Assembly (NCBI RefSeq): GCF_050571805.1
Contig: NZ_CP192219.1
DNA length: 64,000 nucleotides
Reading direction: 5' to 3' (one strand)
Source: Halodesulfovibrio aestuarii
GTDB lineage: Bacteria; Desulfobacterota; Desulfovibrionia; Desulfovibrionales; Desulfovibrionaceae
The position numbers and the translations under genes are program-made. Shown piece by piece: positions 42,390 to 50,806 of the stretch. The notes under the pieces are model-generated. The model was not told the DNA's origin and ran no database searches. It saw only the letters and a program-made list of their open reading frames with translations. The stretch's first letter is position 1. Each line of letters begins with the position of its first letter.

Positions 42390-44126
42390 ATGGGGTTCTT
42401 TTCTAAGCTGAAACGACTTTGGACAACTGAAGATTCTTCTCAACCGGCAGAGCAGGGAACACCAGAAAGTGTGGTGGAAGCTATTGCGGAAGAAGAATCA
42501 GAGAGTACTGAATCGATAGCTGCAGAGACTGCGCCGCAAGAACAGCATGTAGAAGAAGTGCAAGTTCAAGTAGCTGAACCTGCTATTGAGCAAGAACATG
42601 CTGTGGAAGAGGTGCGAGCAGAACAAGAAGAGTCAGTTCAAGAAGTGCCTATTGAAGAACCAGTGAGCGCAGAACCTGAAGTAACTCTTGAACCTGAGTT
42701 CATTCTTAAAAAATCAGAAGCGACGACAGAAGAGGTCGAGCCGGCTGAATTGCTTGTAGAGCCGGATACAACTGTAGAGCCTGCTCCTGAGAAGCCGCTG
42801 GAGCCAACAGTAGAACCGACCCCAGAACCGGCTCTATCCGTTGCCCCTGTTGTAGTGCCAGCTGAACCAGCTAAGCCGGAAACAGCAACATTAGTAACAG
42901 ACGACCAGCCACAGTGGCAGAAAGATCTTACTGTTGCCTTACGCGGTGCTGAACCGAAACTTTCCGTCTGGCTTGAACATGTTCTCAACGGTATCGAAGA
43001 AGTTGGCGACCCTCTTTGGGAACGTCTTCGTTTCTTCTTTGATGCTCTTGATGCACCGAAAGATGAAGCAGAAGCTTTTATCGCTAAGTTTGCAGATTGG
43101 CTCGATGATATGGAATATGACTACGTCAGCGATTTCCGTTCCGAGCTCCAGTATCGTTTAGCACTCGCTCTTGATCTTGAAGATGAAGAAGACGAACGTT
43201 CCCGACTGTTCCTGAAACTCTCTGAAGGGCTTTCCAAAACAAAAGAACAGATTACCAAGCAGATTGATGGATTACTCGCAACCCACTCAGAAATTGATGA
43301 ATCCTTCTGGGAAGAGTTTGAAGAGATCCTTATTATGTCTGACGTTGGTTTCGAACCGACCATGAAGCTTGTCGGGCGTCTTCGTGAGCGTGTGCGTAAA
43401 GCAGGCACAAACGATCCTGCTAAATTCAAAGAATTTATGCGCGAAGAACTGGAAGAAATTTTCAAAACAGGTCCTCGCATTACTGCTGTTAACATGCCGG
43501 AGGTTGTCCTCATGGTTGGTGTTAACGGCGTAGGTAAAACTACCACTATTGCCAAGCTTGCATATCGTGCACAACTTCAGGGTAAAAAAGTACTTATTGC
43601 TGCAGGCGATACCTTCCGTGCAGCCGCAATCGAACAGTTGCAAGTATGGGCAGACCGTATCGGTGTTGACATTCATGCTAAGGCCGCCAACTCTGACCCT
43701 GCAGCAGTAGCCTATGAAGCGGTAGAAAAAGCAGTTGAAGGTGGCTATGACCTTTTGTTCGTGGACACAGCAGGACGTCTTCAGACCAAAGTCGGTTTGA
43801 TGGACGAATTGCAGAAAATTCGCAACGTACTTGGCAAAAAGCATGAAGGTGCGCCGCACCGTACTATTCTTACTATTGACGCAACAACCGGTCAGAACGC
43901 GCTGTCACAGACCAAACTGTTTAATGAAGTTGCGCATCTTGATGAGATTATCCTTACCAAGCTTGATGGTACTGCTAAAGGCGGTATTGTTGTGGCAATC
44001 GCAATGGAATTCAATATTCCGATCACCTACATTGGACTTGGTGAGAAAATGGAAGACCTCAGGCCGTTTAATGGTGCCGATTTCGCAACCGCGTTGCTTG
44101 GACTTGAGGATGCACCGGAAGCATAG
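42390..44126 (+). CDS. ftsY: Signal recognition particle receptor FtsY
   Basis: A 578-residue SRP receptor GTPase that delivers ribosome-nascent chain complexes to the membrane. The start MGFFSKLKRLW is a membrane-targeting amphipathic helix. Residues about 15-175 are an acidic, Pro/Glu/Val-rich, low-complexity A domain. The NG domain follows: helical N domain, then P-loop GVNGVGKTTTIAKLA (about 376), DTFRAAAIEQL, VDTAGRLQTK, TKLDGTAKGG and the final GADFATALLG. The NG domain is of normal length, and the A domain is long, as in E. coli. Highly expressed-looking codon use. It is followed by a repeat and a terminator. Confidence 0.95.
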   Translation: MGFFSKLKRLWTTEDSSQPAEQGTPESVVEAIAEEESESTESIAAETAPQEQHVEEVQVQVAEPAIEQEHAVEEVRAEQEESVQEVPIEEPVSAEPEVTLEPEFILKKSEATTEEVEPAELLVEPDTTVEPAPEKPLEPTVEPTPEPALSVAPVVVPAEPAKPETATLVTDDQPQWQKDLTVALRGAEPKLSVWLEHVLNGIEEVGDPLWERLRFFFDALDAPKDEAEAFIAKFADWLDDMEYDYVSDFRSELQYRLALALDLEDEEDERSRLFLKLSEGLSKTKEQITKQIDGLLATHSEIDESFWEEFEEILIMSDVGFEPTMKLVGRLRERVRKAGTNDPAKFKEFMREELEEIFKTGPRITAVNMPEVVLMVGVNGVGKTTTIAKLAYRAQLQGKKVLIAAGDTFRAAAIEQLQVWADRIGVDIHAKAANSDPAAVAYEAVEKAVEGGYDLLFVDTAGRLQTKVGLMDELQKIRNVLGKKHEGAPHRTILTIDATTGQNALSQTKLFNEVAHLDEIILTKLDGTAKGGIVVAIAMEFNIPITYIGLGEKMEDLRPFNGADFATALLGLEDAPEA

Positions 44127-44160
44127 CTTTTTAAAAGGTTGCCACCGATAGGGCTGCAAG

Positions 44161-44213
44161 GTTTTGTTTCCGACGGGCATAAAGTTGCCCCTTCACTTCG
44201 CGAAAGGGACGCC
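44161..44213 (-). repeat. Dispersed repeat, TTGCCCGTCGGA family, copy C (inverted)
   Basis: Read on the minus strand it has GGGCGTCCCTTTCGCG, then ATGCCCGTCGGAAACAA, matching copy D at 45231-45285 in order and spacing. It lies 35 bases beyond the ftsY stop, motif end towards the stop. Confidence 0.5.
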
Positions 44214-44309
44214 CTCTCTACTGCGATTAGGTAAACAGTCTTGCATATAGGTCGTAACTGTACCGCGTAAGCCTTGTTACGAAGCTATTGAATACTTGTC
44301 ATTAATCTA

Positions 44310-44341
44310 AGACGGATGGGAAAGCCTGTCCGTCTTTTTTA
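44310..44341 (+). terminator. Terminator between ftsY and ung
   Basis: AGACGGA pairs with TCCGTCT around a 12-base loop and runs into six T. It ends just before the ung ribosome binding site, so ung must rely on read-through or a promoter overlapping this element. Confidence 0.85.
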
Positions 44342-44360
44342 TAGAAGAGAGGATACATTC

Positions 44361-45017
44361 ATGATCCCGCAAGATTGGTGTGAAGCTGTTCCGTATTTTA
44401 AAGAGGGCAGGCACGAGCGAATTTTGCAGAAAGTGGCAACACTACGCGAATCAACCACAGTGTTTCCGCCGGAAGATCAAGTGTTCTCAGCACTTGAAGC
44501 TGTATCGTTTGATGAAGTGCGTGTTGTCATCTTGGGGCAAGACCCATATCATGGGGCAGGGCAAGCTCACGGGCTGGCTTTTTCTGTACCTGAGGGCGCA
44601 AAGTTTCCGCCGTCACTCCGGAATATTTTTAAAGAAATTGATGCGGAGTTTTATGGTGGAAGCAAACGAGAGGTTTCAACAAACCTTATGCGTTGGGCAA
44701 AGCAAGGTGTTCTTCTCTTAAACGCGACTTTGACAGTTCAAGAAGGTCAAGCTGCGTCGCATGCAAAGCTTGGTTGGAACGCCGTAACAGACGACATTAT
44801 TAAAGCCATAAGCCGTAATCGCAAAAATCTGGTTTTTCTCCTTTGGGGGAAACATGCACAGGATAAACGTCCGCTCATCGCCGATAATGATCACTGCATT
44901 CTCGAAGCAGCCCACCCGTCACCGCTCTCTGCATCGCGTGGTTTTTTTGGCTGTAATCATTTTATTCTTACCAATGAATGGCTGCGCAAGCACGACCAAC
45001 CTGAGATCGACTGGTAG
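44361..45017 (+). CDS. ung: Uracil-DNA glycosylase
   Basis: Family 1 uracil-DNA glycosylase (218 residues) that removes uracil from DNA. The water-activating Asp is in GQDPYHGAGQAHGLAFSV (Asp61), the uracil-stacking segment LLLNATLTV follows, and the DNA-intercalation loop HPSPLSASRGFFG holds the catalytic His (about 186). The ATG at 44361 has AGAGAGGA upstream. A start at 44316 would read through the terminator stem and add 15 non-conserved residues. Full length for the family. Confidence 0.95.
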   Translation: MIPQDWCEAVPYFKEGRHERILQKVATLRESTTVFPPEDQVFSALEAVSFDEVRVVILGQDPYHGAGQAHGLAFSVPEGAKFPPSLRNIFKEIDAEFYGGSKREVSTNLMRWAKQGVLLLNATLTVQEGQAASHAKLGWNAVTDDIIKAISRNRKNLVFLLWGKHAQDKRPLIADNDHCILEAAHPSPLSASRGFFGCNHFILTNEWLRKHDQPEIDW

Positions 45018-45114
45018 TTTGTATTTCTGATTTTTTGTACTCGACGTTCTGGACTTTATTAGGCAACCGTTCGTTGATTATGTTCTTATGCGATTTAACT
45101 TTATTGAGTTGAAC

Positions 45115-45157
45115 AAAAAAGGGCTGTCCTGCAATAAGCAGGACAGCCCTTTTTTCT
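45115..45157 (+). terminator. Bidirectional terminator between ung and hypE
   Basis: AAAAAAGGGCTGTCCTGC pairs with GCAGGACAGCCCTTTTTT around a 5-base loop. Nearly the same stem core occurs after cstA (2416-2444). Confidence 0.95.
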
Positions 45158-45230
45158 TTAAGGAAAGGTCGTGAAACGTAGGCGTGTGAAAAAGCAAACA
45201 ACAAGCTGCGGTCGCAATAACGTCGCGGTC

Positions 45231-45285
45231 AAGGGGGCGTCCCCCTTGCGGGTGCAGGGCAGAGCCCTTGCCCGTCGGAGACAAC
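45231..45285 (+). repeat. Dispersed repeat, TTGCCCGTCGGA family, copy D
   Basis: GGGGGCGTCCCCCTTGCGGG, then GCCCTTGCCCGTCGGAGACA; it ends seven bases from the hypE stop codon, motif end towards the stop. Matches copies C and E. Confidence 0.6.
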
Positions 45286-45291
45286 ACTCTG

Positions 45292-46314
45292 TTAGCAAAT
45301 ACGCGGCAGTTGTTCACCTTCGAGCATGTTGAGCAGTCGATGGCCACCGAGAGGTGTTTCAAGCACAACTTGTCCGGCTTTACCCGGGGAGTTTTCAGGA
45401 TCAAGCACAGTGCCTACCTGCACAGCCTCTTCGCCGTATTTCATAGTCCGCATAAGAGTTAATGCTGCTTCTGCCTTCTCTTGTGGAAGGATGCAGATGA
45501 GTTTGCCCTCGTTAGCGAGGTAGAATGGGTCAAGGCCGAGGAAAGAGCAGCCGTTACGAACGGATTCTCTTACGGGCACTTGATTTTCTATAAGCTTGAT
45601 GGTGACTTTGGATTGACCGGCGATTTCGTTGAGAGTGGTGGCAAGACCTCCACGGGTCGGATCGCGCAGAACGTGGATGTCACCGATCTCGTTGATGAGT
45701 GCTTCGATTATGTGGTTGAGCGGCGCGGAGTCACTTTGAACGTCAGTGGCGAAGTTAAGCCCTTCGCGGTTCGATAGGACGGTGAGTCCATGATCACCCA
45801 TGGTTCCGGAAACAAGAACTGCATCGCCTGGTTTAGCGTGTGCGCCAGAGGTGGCTTCAGGAAGAATGAGTTCACCGACGCCGGTCGTGTTGATGAAAAT
45901 TTTATCGACACAGCCGCGTGGGACAACTTTGGTATCACCGGTGACGATGAGTACGTCCGCTTCTTTTGCAGCTTGTGCCATCTCGATAACAATTTTTTCC
46001 AGCGTGCTCATTTTAAGGCCTTCTTCAATGATGAAGCCGCAGGAAAGATAGCGTGGCTTAGCTCCGAGCATAGCTACGTCGTTCACGGTTCCGTGTACTG
46101 CAAGAGTGCCGATGTTGCCGCCGGGGAAGAAAATCGGATCAACAGTGTAGCTGTCGGTGCTCATGGTGATGGGGCCGGTTATATCCAGCAGGGCAGCATC
46201 GTTCATTTCGTTAAGAATCGGGTTGCCGAAGTGCTTGAAAAAGAGGTCGCCAATGAGACGGTTGGAGGCCATGCCTCCGCTTCCGTGATCGAGAAGAAGT
46301 GTAGATTCGCTCAT
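45292..46314 (-). CDS. hypE: Hydrogenase maturation protein HypE
   Basis: A 340-residue PurM-like ATPase that dehydrates the carbamoyl group on its own C-terminal cysteine to thiocyanate, the source of the cyanide ligands of NiFe hydrogenases. Family marks are LDHGSGG, DDAALLD-like NDAALLDI, MSTDSYTV, VHGTVNDVAMLGA, VTGDTKVV, RDPTRGGLA and the C-terminal PRIC with the acceptor Cys as last residue. The start at 46314 (MSESTLLL) is two bases after the hypD stop, with AGGTGA inside hypD; a start at 46425 would lie within hypD and add 37 unrelated residues. It works in complex with HypF and HypC-HypD, which are not in this window except HypD. Confidence 0.95.
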   Translation of the reverse strand: MSESTLLLDHGSGGMASNRLIGDLFFKHFGNPILNEMNDAALLDITGPITMSTDSYTVDPIFFPGGNIGTLAVHGTVNDVAMLGAKPRYLSCGFIIEEGLKMSTLEKIVIEMAQAAKEADVLIVTGDTKVVPRGCVDKIFINTTGVGELILPEATSGAHAKPGDAVLVSGTMGDHGLTVLSNREGLNFATDVQSDSAPLNHIIEALINEIGDIHVLRDPTRGGLATTLNEIAGQSKVTIKLIENQVPVRESVRNGCSFLGLDPFYLANEGKLICILPQEKAEAALTLMRTMKYGEEAVQVGTVLDPENSPGKAGQVVLETPLGGHRLLNMLEGEQLPRIC

Positions 46315-46316
46315 GA

Positions 46317-47408
46317 TTATGCTGTCACCTGATATTTGAAGTATGCTGCACAGCTGCCTTCTGTGGAAACCATGCAAGGGCCGACCGGTTTTGCAGGAGT
46401 GCATGCCTTGGCGAATAATGGGCAATCGTTTGGCTGCATTTTTCCTTTAAGAACCTCGCCACATTTACAACCGGGGGTTTGCGGCACCTCGGTCAGTGTA
46501 ATATTCAGCGCTTTCAAAGCGTCAAATTCTGCGTATTCATCATTAAAAACAAGACCGCTATCTGGAATTGTTCCTACACCGCGCCATTGTGCTTCTGCTA
46601 CATCAAATACAGAGAACATAATTTCGCGTGCTCTGGCGTTGCCGGAATCAGATACTGCGCGTTTGTATTGGTTGACAATTGATGCTTTGCCTTTTTTGCG
46701 TTGTTCAACCATGATGAGTAGAGATTCGAGAATATCTACAGGATCAAATCCGGTAATGACGCCCGGGGTGTTGTAGCGTTCAGCCACAAAGTGGTATGGT
46801 TCCATGCCAAGAATGGTGGAAACATGCCCTGGTAAAAGGAATGCGTCTACGGCGCATTCTGGGTCGTCAAGCAGCACTTTGAGTGCTGGCGGAACCAGTT
46901 TATGGAATGAAAGCACCTTGAAATTTGCAATGTTTTGCTGTTTTGCCATCATGATGGAAGCAGCAATGGTTGGTGCGGTGGTCTCGAACCCGACTCCGAG
47001 GAATACTACGGTGTCATTGGGATTGTTCTGAGCAAGCTTGAGTGCATCCAGCGGGGAGTAAACGATTTCGATTCGTGCCCCTTCAGCTTTAGCAAGCTTG
47101 AGATTGCGCCCCTTGGGGCCTGGTACACGCATTAAGTCGCCGAATGTAGCAATAATGACGTCGTCTTTTTCCGCCAGATCCAAGAAGGCAGCAACTTCAC
47201 TTTCATGTGTCACACACACAGGGCAGCCGGGGCCGGATAGGTGCACGATTTCTTTAGGTAGTAACTGGCGAAGTCCGCTTTGAAAAATAGCTACAGTATG
47301 CGTGCCGCAGACTTCCATAAAGCGAAGAGGAGCATCGAGTTCATTATGCAGTTGCTCCAGAAGCTTTTTGCATAATTCTGGATCCTTAAAGGAATCAGAT
47401 ACATTCAT
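46317..47408 (-). CDS. hypD: Hydrogenase maturation protein HypD
   Basis: A 363-residue iron-sulfur protein that with HypC assembles the Fe(CN)2CO unit of NiFe hydrogenases. Key cysteines are in FMEVCGTHT (about 35-43), LSGPGCPVCVTH (about 64-75), TPGCKCGEVL and the C-terminal cysteines around NDCPLFAKAC and VGPCMVS. GFETTAPTIA is conserved. The ATG at 47408 is chosen because AAGGAT lies upstream at good spacing; ATGs at 47426 and 47417 are in frame but poorer. hypE follows after two bases. hypA, B, C and F and the hydrogenase genes are not in this window. Confidence 0.95.
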   Translation of the reverse strand: MNVSDSFKDPELCKKLLEQLHNELDAPLRFMEVCGTHTVAIFQSGLRQLLPKEIVHLSGPGCPVCVTHESEVAAFLDLAEKDDVIIATFGDLMRVPGPKGRNLKLAKAEGARIEIVYSPLDALKLAQNNPNDTVVFLGVGFETTAPTIAASIMMAKQQNIANFKVLSFHKLVPPALKVLLDDPECAVDAFLLPGHVSTILGMEPYHFVAERYNTPGVITGFDPVDILESLLIMVEQRKKGKASIVNQYKRAVSDSGNARAREIMFSVFDVAEAQWRGVGTIPDSGLVFNDEYAEFDALKALNITLTEVPQTPGCKCGEVLKGKMQPNDCPLFAKACTPAKPVGPCMVSTEGSCAAYFKYQVTA

Positions 47409-47618
47409 AGTGTACATCCTTATCAAGGTTGGAATATAGGATAGACGCGGCAGGGTATCCGCACACTGAATACTGCTACGCTTTCAGTTTGGTGGTGTCA
47501 ATGTGGTGGAAAAAGTCGATGATGCAAGCTGTCTTTGCTTTTTTTTCGCCTGCTTGCTACAAAAAGTTGAAAGCCGGACTTTTTTTGAAATTATCTTGCC
47601 GGATACATAGAGGTTTTT

Positions 47619-48257
47619 ATGCGGTCACAGTCAGATTCTCAACGCAAGCAATGCGTTCCTTGTGAAACCCTTCCTTTTCATCGTTTTCCAGTGAATCCGA
47701 AGTGGCATATTCCGACCAGAGCAGAGTGCACGGCTCTGTGGAATAAATATAGAATGCCTGAGCATATTCGGGCGCATAGCGAGCAAGTTGCAAATGTTGC
47801 GATTGCGCTGGCAGAACTGGGCGTGCGGCGCGGGCTGGACGTTTCCATTGAAAGCATCGCTTCGAGTGCGCTTTTGCATGATATCGCAAAAGCGTACACC
47901 ATAGAATTTGGTGGTGACCATGCATGGATTGGTGGTTCAATAGTTTTGTCTGAAACAGGTAATCCTTACGTTGCTCAAGGTGTTGTGCACCATGTTCACT
48001 GGGATTGGCCTGTTGATTCAGAATTGTGTTTTTTGCCTTTGGCGATTATCTACGCAGATAAGCGGGTGATGCACGATAGTGTAGTATCGCTTAATGAACG
48101 CTTTGAAGATCTTGTTGTTCGGTATGGAAGAAATGACAGGATTATTGCTAATATAATGAAGGCAAAGGTGCTCGCAGAGCAGATCGAGAGAGCCTTTTCC
48201 GAACAATTAGGAATTTCGTTACATGAATATTCTTTTAATAGCAGGCGGATGGTCTAG
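47619..48257 (+). CDS. HD-domain phosphohydrolase family protein
   Basis: A 212-residue protein with an HD metal-binding core: HIRAHSEQVANVAIALA (first His), ASSALLHDIAKAY (HD pair, about 87-88) and GVVHHVHWDW (downstream His), then IYADKRV. Such enzymes hydrolyse nucleotides or phosphate esters; the substrate is not predictable. The first 25 residues are basic with two cysteines (KQCVPCETLPF) and are outside the domain. AGAGG precedes the ATG. The last 35 bases overlap the start of ddl, so the two are coupled and expressed together. Possible role in nucleotide or cell-wall metabolism is inferred only from this link. Confidence 0.83.
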   Translation: MRSQSDSQRKQCVPCETLPFHRFPVNPKWHIPTRAECTALWNKYRMPEHIRAHSEQVANVAIALAELGVRRGLDVSIESIASSALLHDIAKAYTIEFGGDHAWIGGSIVLSETGNPYVAQGVVHHVHWDWPVDSELCFLPLAIIYADKRVMHDSVVSLNERFEDLVVRYGRNDRIIANIMKAKVLAEQIERAFSEQLGISLHEYSFNSRRMV

Positions 48258-49134
48258 CGAACGGGAAGTTTCGCTGAATGGAGCAAAAGGCATCCATAAG
48301 GCGCTGCTGCGCCTTGGGCACTCTGTTACATTTTTTGATCCGGAGCATTCTCTGGACGGTTTACTTGCTGCCGCAAGGGAGCATGACTTTGCGTTTATTA
48401 ACCTGCATGGTTCTCCCGGTGAGGATGGCTTAGTGCAGGCACTGCTGGAGTCCATAGGCTGTCCGTTTCAGGGGAGTCGCTCCACAGGATCTTTTCTTGC
48501 ATTGAATAAGTCAGTCACTAAGCAGGTTTTTCTTGATAATGGTCTGCCGACTCCTGAATGGGAGTTTCTGGCAAAGCGTCCTTCAAAAGACTGGCGCCCT
48601 AAATTCTCTTATCCGTTATTTATCAAGTCGAACACTGGCGGTTCCAGCTTAGGGCTTTCCCGTGTTGCAAGCGATGAGCATCTTTCTGAATCTCTGGATC
48701 ACCTGTTTGCTACAGAAAGTCAGCTGATTGTTGAACCGTTGATCGAAGGTGTAGAAGTTACTTGCGGTGTGCTTGGTCAAGTTGCACTGCCTCCTATTCT
48801 TATTGAACCGGCGGAAGGTTCAGCTTTTTTTGATTACGACGCAAAATACCGCCCCGGCGGAGCTCGTGAAATTTGTCCGGCTCCATTGCCGGAAACAATT
48901 ACTGCGAAGGTAAAGCATTTTGCGCTTAAAGCTCACGAAGTCCTTGGACTGAGTGGGTACAGCCGCGCGGACTTTATTTACTCACCAGATGGCAGTTTAC
49001 ACCTGTTGGAGGTTAACACTCTTCCGGGTATGACCGCTACAAGCCTGCTACCACAAGAGGCTGCTGCCGTCGGGCTTTCTTTTGACGCGCTTATTGCAAA
49101 GTTGATTCAATTGGGCCTTACCGACAATAAATAG
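48223..49134 (+). CDS. ddl: D-alanine-D-alanine ligase
   Basis: ATP-grasp enzyme (303 residues) that makes the D-Ala-D-Ala dipeptide for peptidoglycan. Marks are LLIAGGWSSEREVSL at the N-terminus, NLHGSPGEDGLVQAL, IKSNTGGSSLG (ATP lid), FDYDAKYRPGG, and the metal-binding end LLEVNTLPGMTATSLLP. The canonical N-terminus MNILLIAGG makes the ATG at 48223 firm even though it lies inside the preceding HD gene. Followed by an inverted-repeat region and waaA. Confidence 0.95.
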   Translation: MNILLIAGGWSSEREVSLNGAKGIHKALLRLGHSVTFFDPEHSLDGLLAAAREHDFAFINLHGSPGEDGLVQALLESIGCPFQGSRSTGSFLALNKSVTKQVFLDNGLPTPEWEFLAKRPSKDWRPKFSYPLFIKSNTGGSSLGLSRVASDEHLSESLDHLFATESQLIVEPLIEGVEVTCGVLGQVALPPILIEPAEGSAFFDYDAKYRPGGAREICPAPLPETITAKVKHFALKAHEVLGLSGYSRADFIYSPDGSLHLLEVNTLPGMTATSLLPQEAAAVGLSFDALIAKLIQLGLTDNK

Positions 49135-49141
49135 CAAAAAA

Positions 49142-49211
49142 ATGCACTGCATTGTTTCTGGAAAAGCACTTCATTAGTTATGGTGTGCTGTTTTGGAGCG
49201 TTGCAGTGCAT
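49142..49211. repeat. Nested inverted repeat between ddl and waaA
   Basis: ATGCACTGCA (49142-49151) is repeated inverted as TGCAGTGCAT (49202-49211), enclosing AAAAGCAC and GTGCTGTTTT halves. There is no T tract after the outer stem, so a protein site or mRNA structure is as likely as a terminator. Confidence 0.45.
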
Positions 49212-49274
49212 CTGTCTATATTATTTGCTTGAAGGATTTGTTAGCGGACTCACTCTCAAACTTAGGATGCCTCT

Positions 49275-50555
49275 ATGAGCCTTGGATTCTCACACAATAT
49301 GATGCTTGCAGCTTATGGAACTGCATGGCGCATTGCCCGACCTTTTCTTGATCGCAATAAACGTTTAAAGCATGGACTTTCTCAGCGGCTTGTGCCCTAC
49401 GGATGGTCAAAACGGGCACATGTGTGGATTCAGGCCGCTTCCGGCGGTGAGGCATATCTTGCATGGCAAATGCTGCGCGAGATGCCGGATGATCAACAAT
49501 TAACCATCCTGCTTACCTCTTGTACCAAGCAGGGGATTGAGGTCTTAGAAAAAGCCAGAGAGTGGGCTTCCAAAGAAAAAAGTTATCTTGATATCCTCGT
49601 AAGGTATTTTCCGTATGATCAGCCCCATGTGATGGAGCGTGCCGTGGAAATGGTAGCGCCGAAAACCATGGTTTTACTGGAAACAGAATTGTGGCCGGGG
49701 CTTATGACAGCCTGTGCCGTGCGAAATACCCCAGTCGCGGTCTTCAATGGACGAATGAACCCGCGGTCACTTGCAGGGTATCTAGCGACTGCCGGATTCT
49801 GGCGTCGTATCCGACCGGCAATGATTCACGCTATTTCTGATAAAGATGCCCGCAGGTACGCGGCTCTTTTTGGAGAACAGGGCGTGTATGCTATGAACAA
49901 TATTAAATTTGATAGTGTTTCTGTTGGTCGCATCCGAGGTAAGAATCCGCTGATTGGTAAAGTTATTAAGAAGAACACCCCCCTTGTTGTGCTCGGTTCT
50001 GTTCGTGAAGAAGAAGAGTCTGATCTCCTTGATTTGGTTACCCGTCTTAAAGAGGCCCGTCCAAAGACAAGTATAGCGCTTTTTCCTCGGCATATGGAGC
50101 GAGTTGGGGTGTGGGAAATGATGCTGAACGGCACAGATTTACCTTTCGTCCTTCGATCACAGATTACAGAGCCACCTGTTCCGGGAACTGTCATTTTGTG
50201 GGATACCTTTGGTGAGCTGGGATATGCGTATCAGCTTGCTCGTGCAGTTTTTGTTGGTGGCAGCCTTGCTCCACTAGGTGGTCAGAATTTCCTTGAGCCT
50301 CTTGCGGTTGGCAAGAACCCCGTTATCGGCACCAGCTACCATAACTTTCAATGGGCAGAAGGCGTCATCGATGAAAAGATGGTGTACTCTATGGATAATG
50401 TGGATGATGTCTACGATCAGCTCATGCGCATTCTTAAGCGAGCCGCAAAACCGGAAGTAGTGCAGAAGCGTTTTGCGGCGTGGCTTAAAGATCGACAGGG
50501 CGGCACAATGCAGGTGCTTAATGCTCTCTGGTTTTTAATGAAGCGTGCGAATTAG
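49275..50555 (+). CDS. waaA: 3-deoxy-D-manno-octulosonic acid (Kdo) transferase WaaA
   Basis: GT-B glycosyltransferase (family GT30) of 426 residues that adds Kdo to lipid A precursors at the inner membrane, so the organism makes LPS. The catalytic Glu is in AASGGEAYLAWQML (about 58). VLLETELWPGL, VFNGRMNPRS, VVLGSVREEE and the nucleotide-sugar segment VGGSLAPLGGQNFLEPLAVG with PVIGTSYHNF are all typical. Whether it adds one, two or more Kdo residues cannot be read from sequence. The next gene, trpB, has its own regulated start. Confidence 0.92.
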   Translation: MSLGFSHNMMLAAYGTAWRIARPFLDRNKRLKHGLSQRLVPYGWSKRAHVWIQAASGGEAYLAWQMLREMPDDQQLTILLTSCTKQGIEVLEKAREWASKEKSYLDILVRYFPYDQPHVMERAVEMVAPKTMVLLETELWPGLMTACAVRNTPVAVFNGRMNPRSLAGYLATAGFWRRIRPAMIHAISDKDARRYAALFGEQGVYAMNNIKFDSVSVGRIRGKNPLIGKVIKKNTPLVVLGSVREEEESDLLDLVTRLKEARPKTSIALFPRHMERVGVWEMMLNGTDLPFVLRSQITEPPVPGTVILWDTFGELGYAYQLARAVFVGGSLAPLGGQNFLEPLAVGKNPVIGTSYHNFQWAEGVIDEKMVYSMDNVDDVYDQLMRILKRAAKPEVVQKRFAAWLKDRQGGTMQVLNALWFLMKRAN

Positions 50556-50581
50556 ATTTGTATTTTTCAAAACAAATTTTA

Positions 50582-50610
50582 TTGACAGAACAAAGCTTAT
50601 AGTCTTACAG
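50582..50610 (+). promoter_or_regulatory. Candidate promoter of the trp leader
   Basis: Perfect TTGACA at 50582-50587, then 17 bases and TTACAG. The -10 match is weak; start of transcription would be very near the leader ATG at 50618. Confidence 0.45.
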
Positions 50611-50617
50611 TTTGGAC

Positions 50618-50677
50618 ATGCAGAAAACTAACAATTCATCCATTCTTTCTCTTCGAAATTGGTGGTGGCGCTGGTAA
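50618..50677 (+). CDS. trpL: trp operon leader peptide (19 residues)
   Basis: ATG at 50618 opens a 19-codon reading frame that ends in RNWWWRW and then TAA: four Trp codons, three of them adjacent, close to the stop. Such a composition is very unlikely by chance and is the hallmark of Trp attenuator leader peptides, where ribosome stalling at the Trp codons reports low charged tRNA-Trp. The reading frame directly precedes the hairpin set described under the attenuator and the trpB gene. A weak GGA lies just upstream of the ATG. Confidence 0.9.
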   Translation: MQKTNNSSILSLRNWWWRW

Positions 50678-50766
50678 AAGGCGCCGTGGATTGTTATTGC
50701 CTGCGTAAAAATATTACGTAGAACTTACTAAAACCGCGGTAGTGCAAACTGACCGCGGTTTTTTTT
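50662..50766 (+). promoter_or_regulatory. Tryptophan attenuator before trpB
   Basis: Region 1 overlaps the Trp codons and forms GGCGC/GCGCC with region 2. Region 2 holds CCGTGG (50684-50689), which can pair with CCGCGG in region 3 (50734-50739) as an antiterminator with one G-U pair. Regions 3 and 4 form the terminator ACCGCGGT (50733-50740) with ACCGCGGT (50752-50759), both self-complementary, followed by a run of eight T to 50766. Stalling at the Trp codons would free region 2 and prevent termination. Confidence 0.88.
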
Positions 50767-50806
50767 ATGGTCTAAGCACTGCCGTAACATATTAAGGAGA
50801 CTCATT

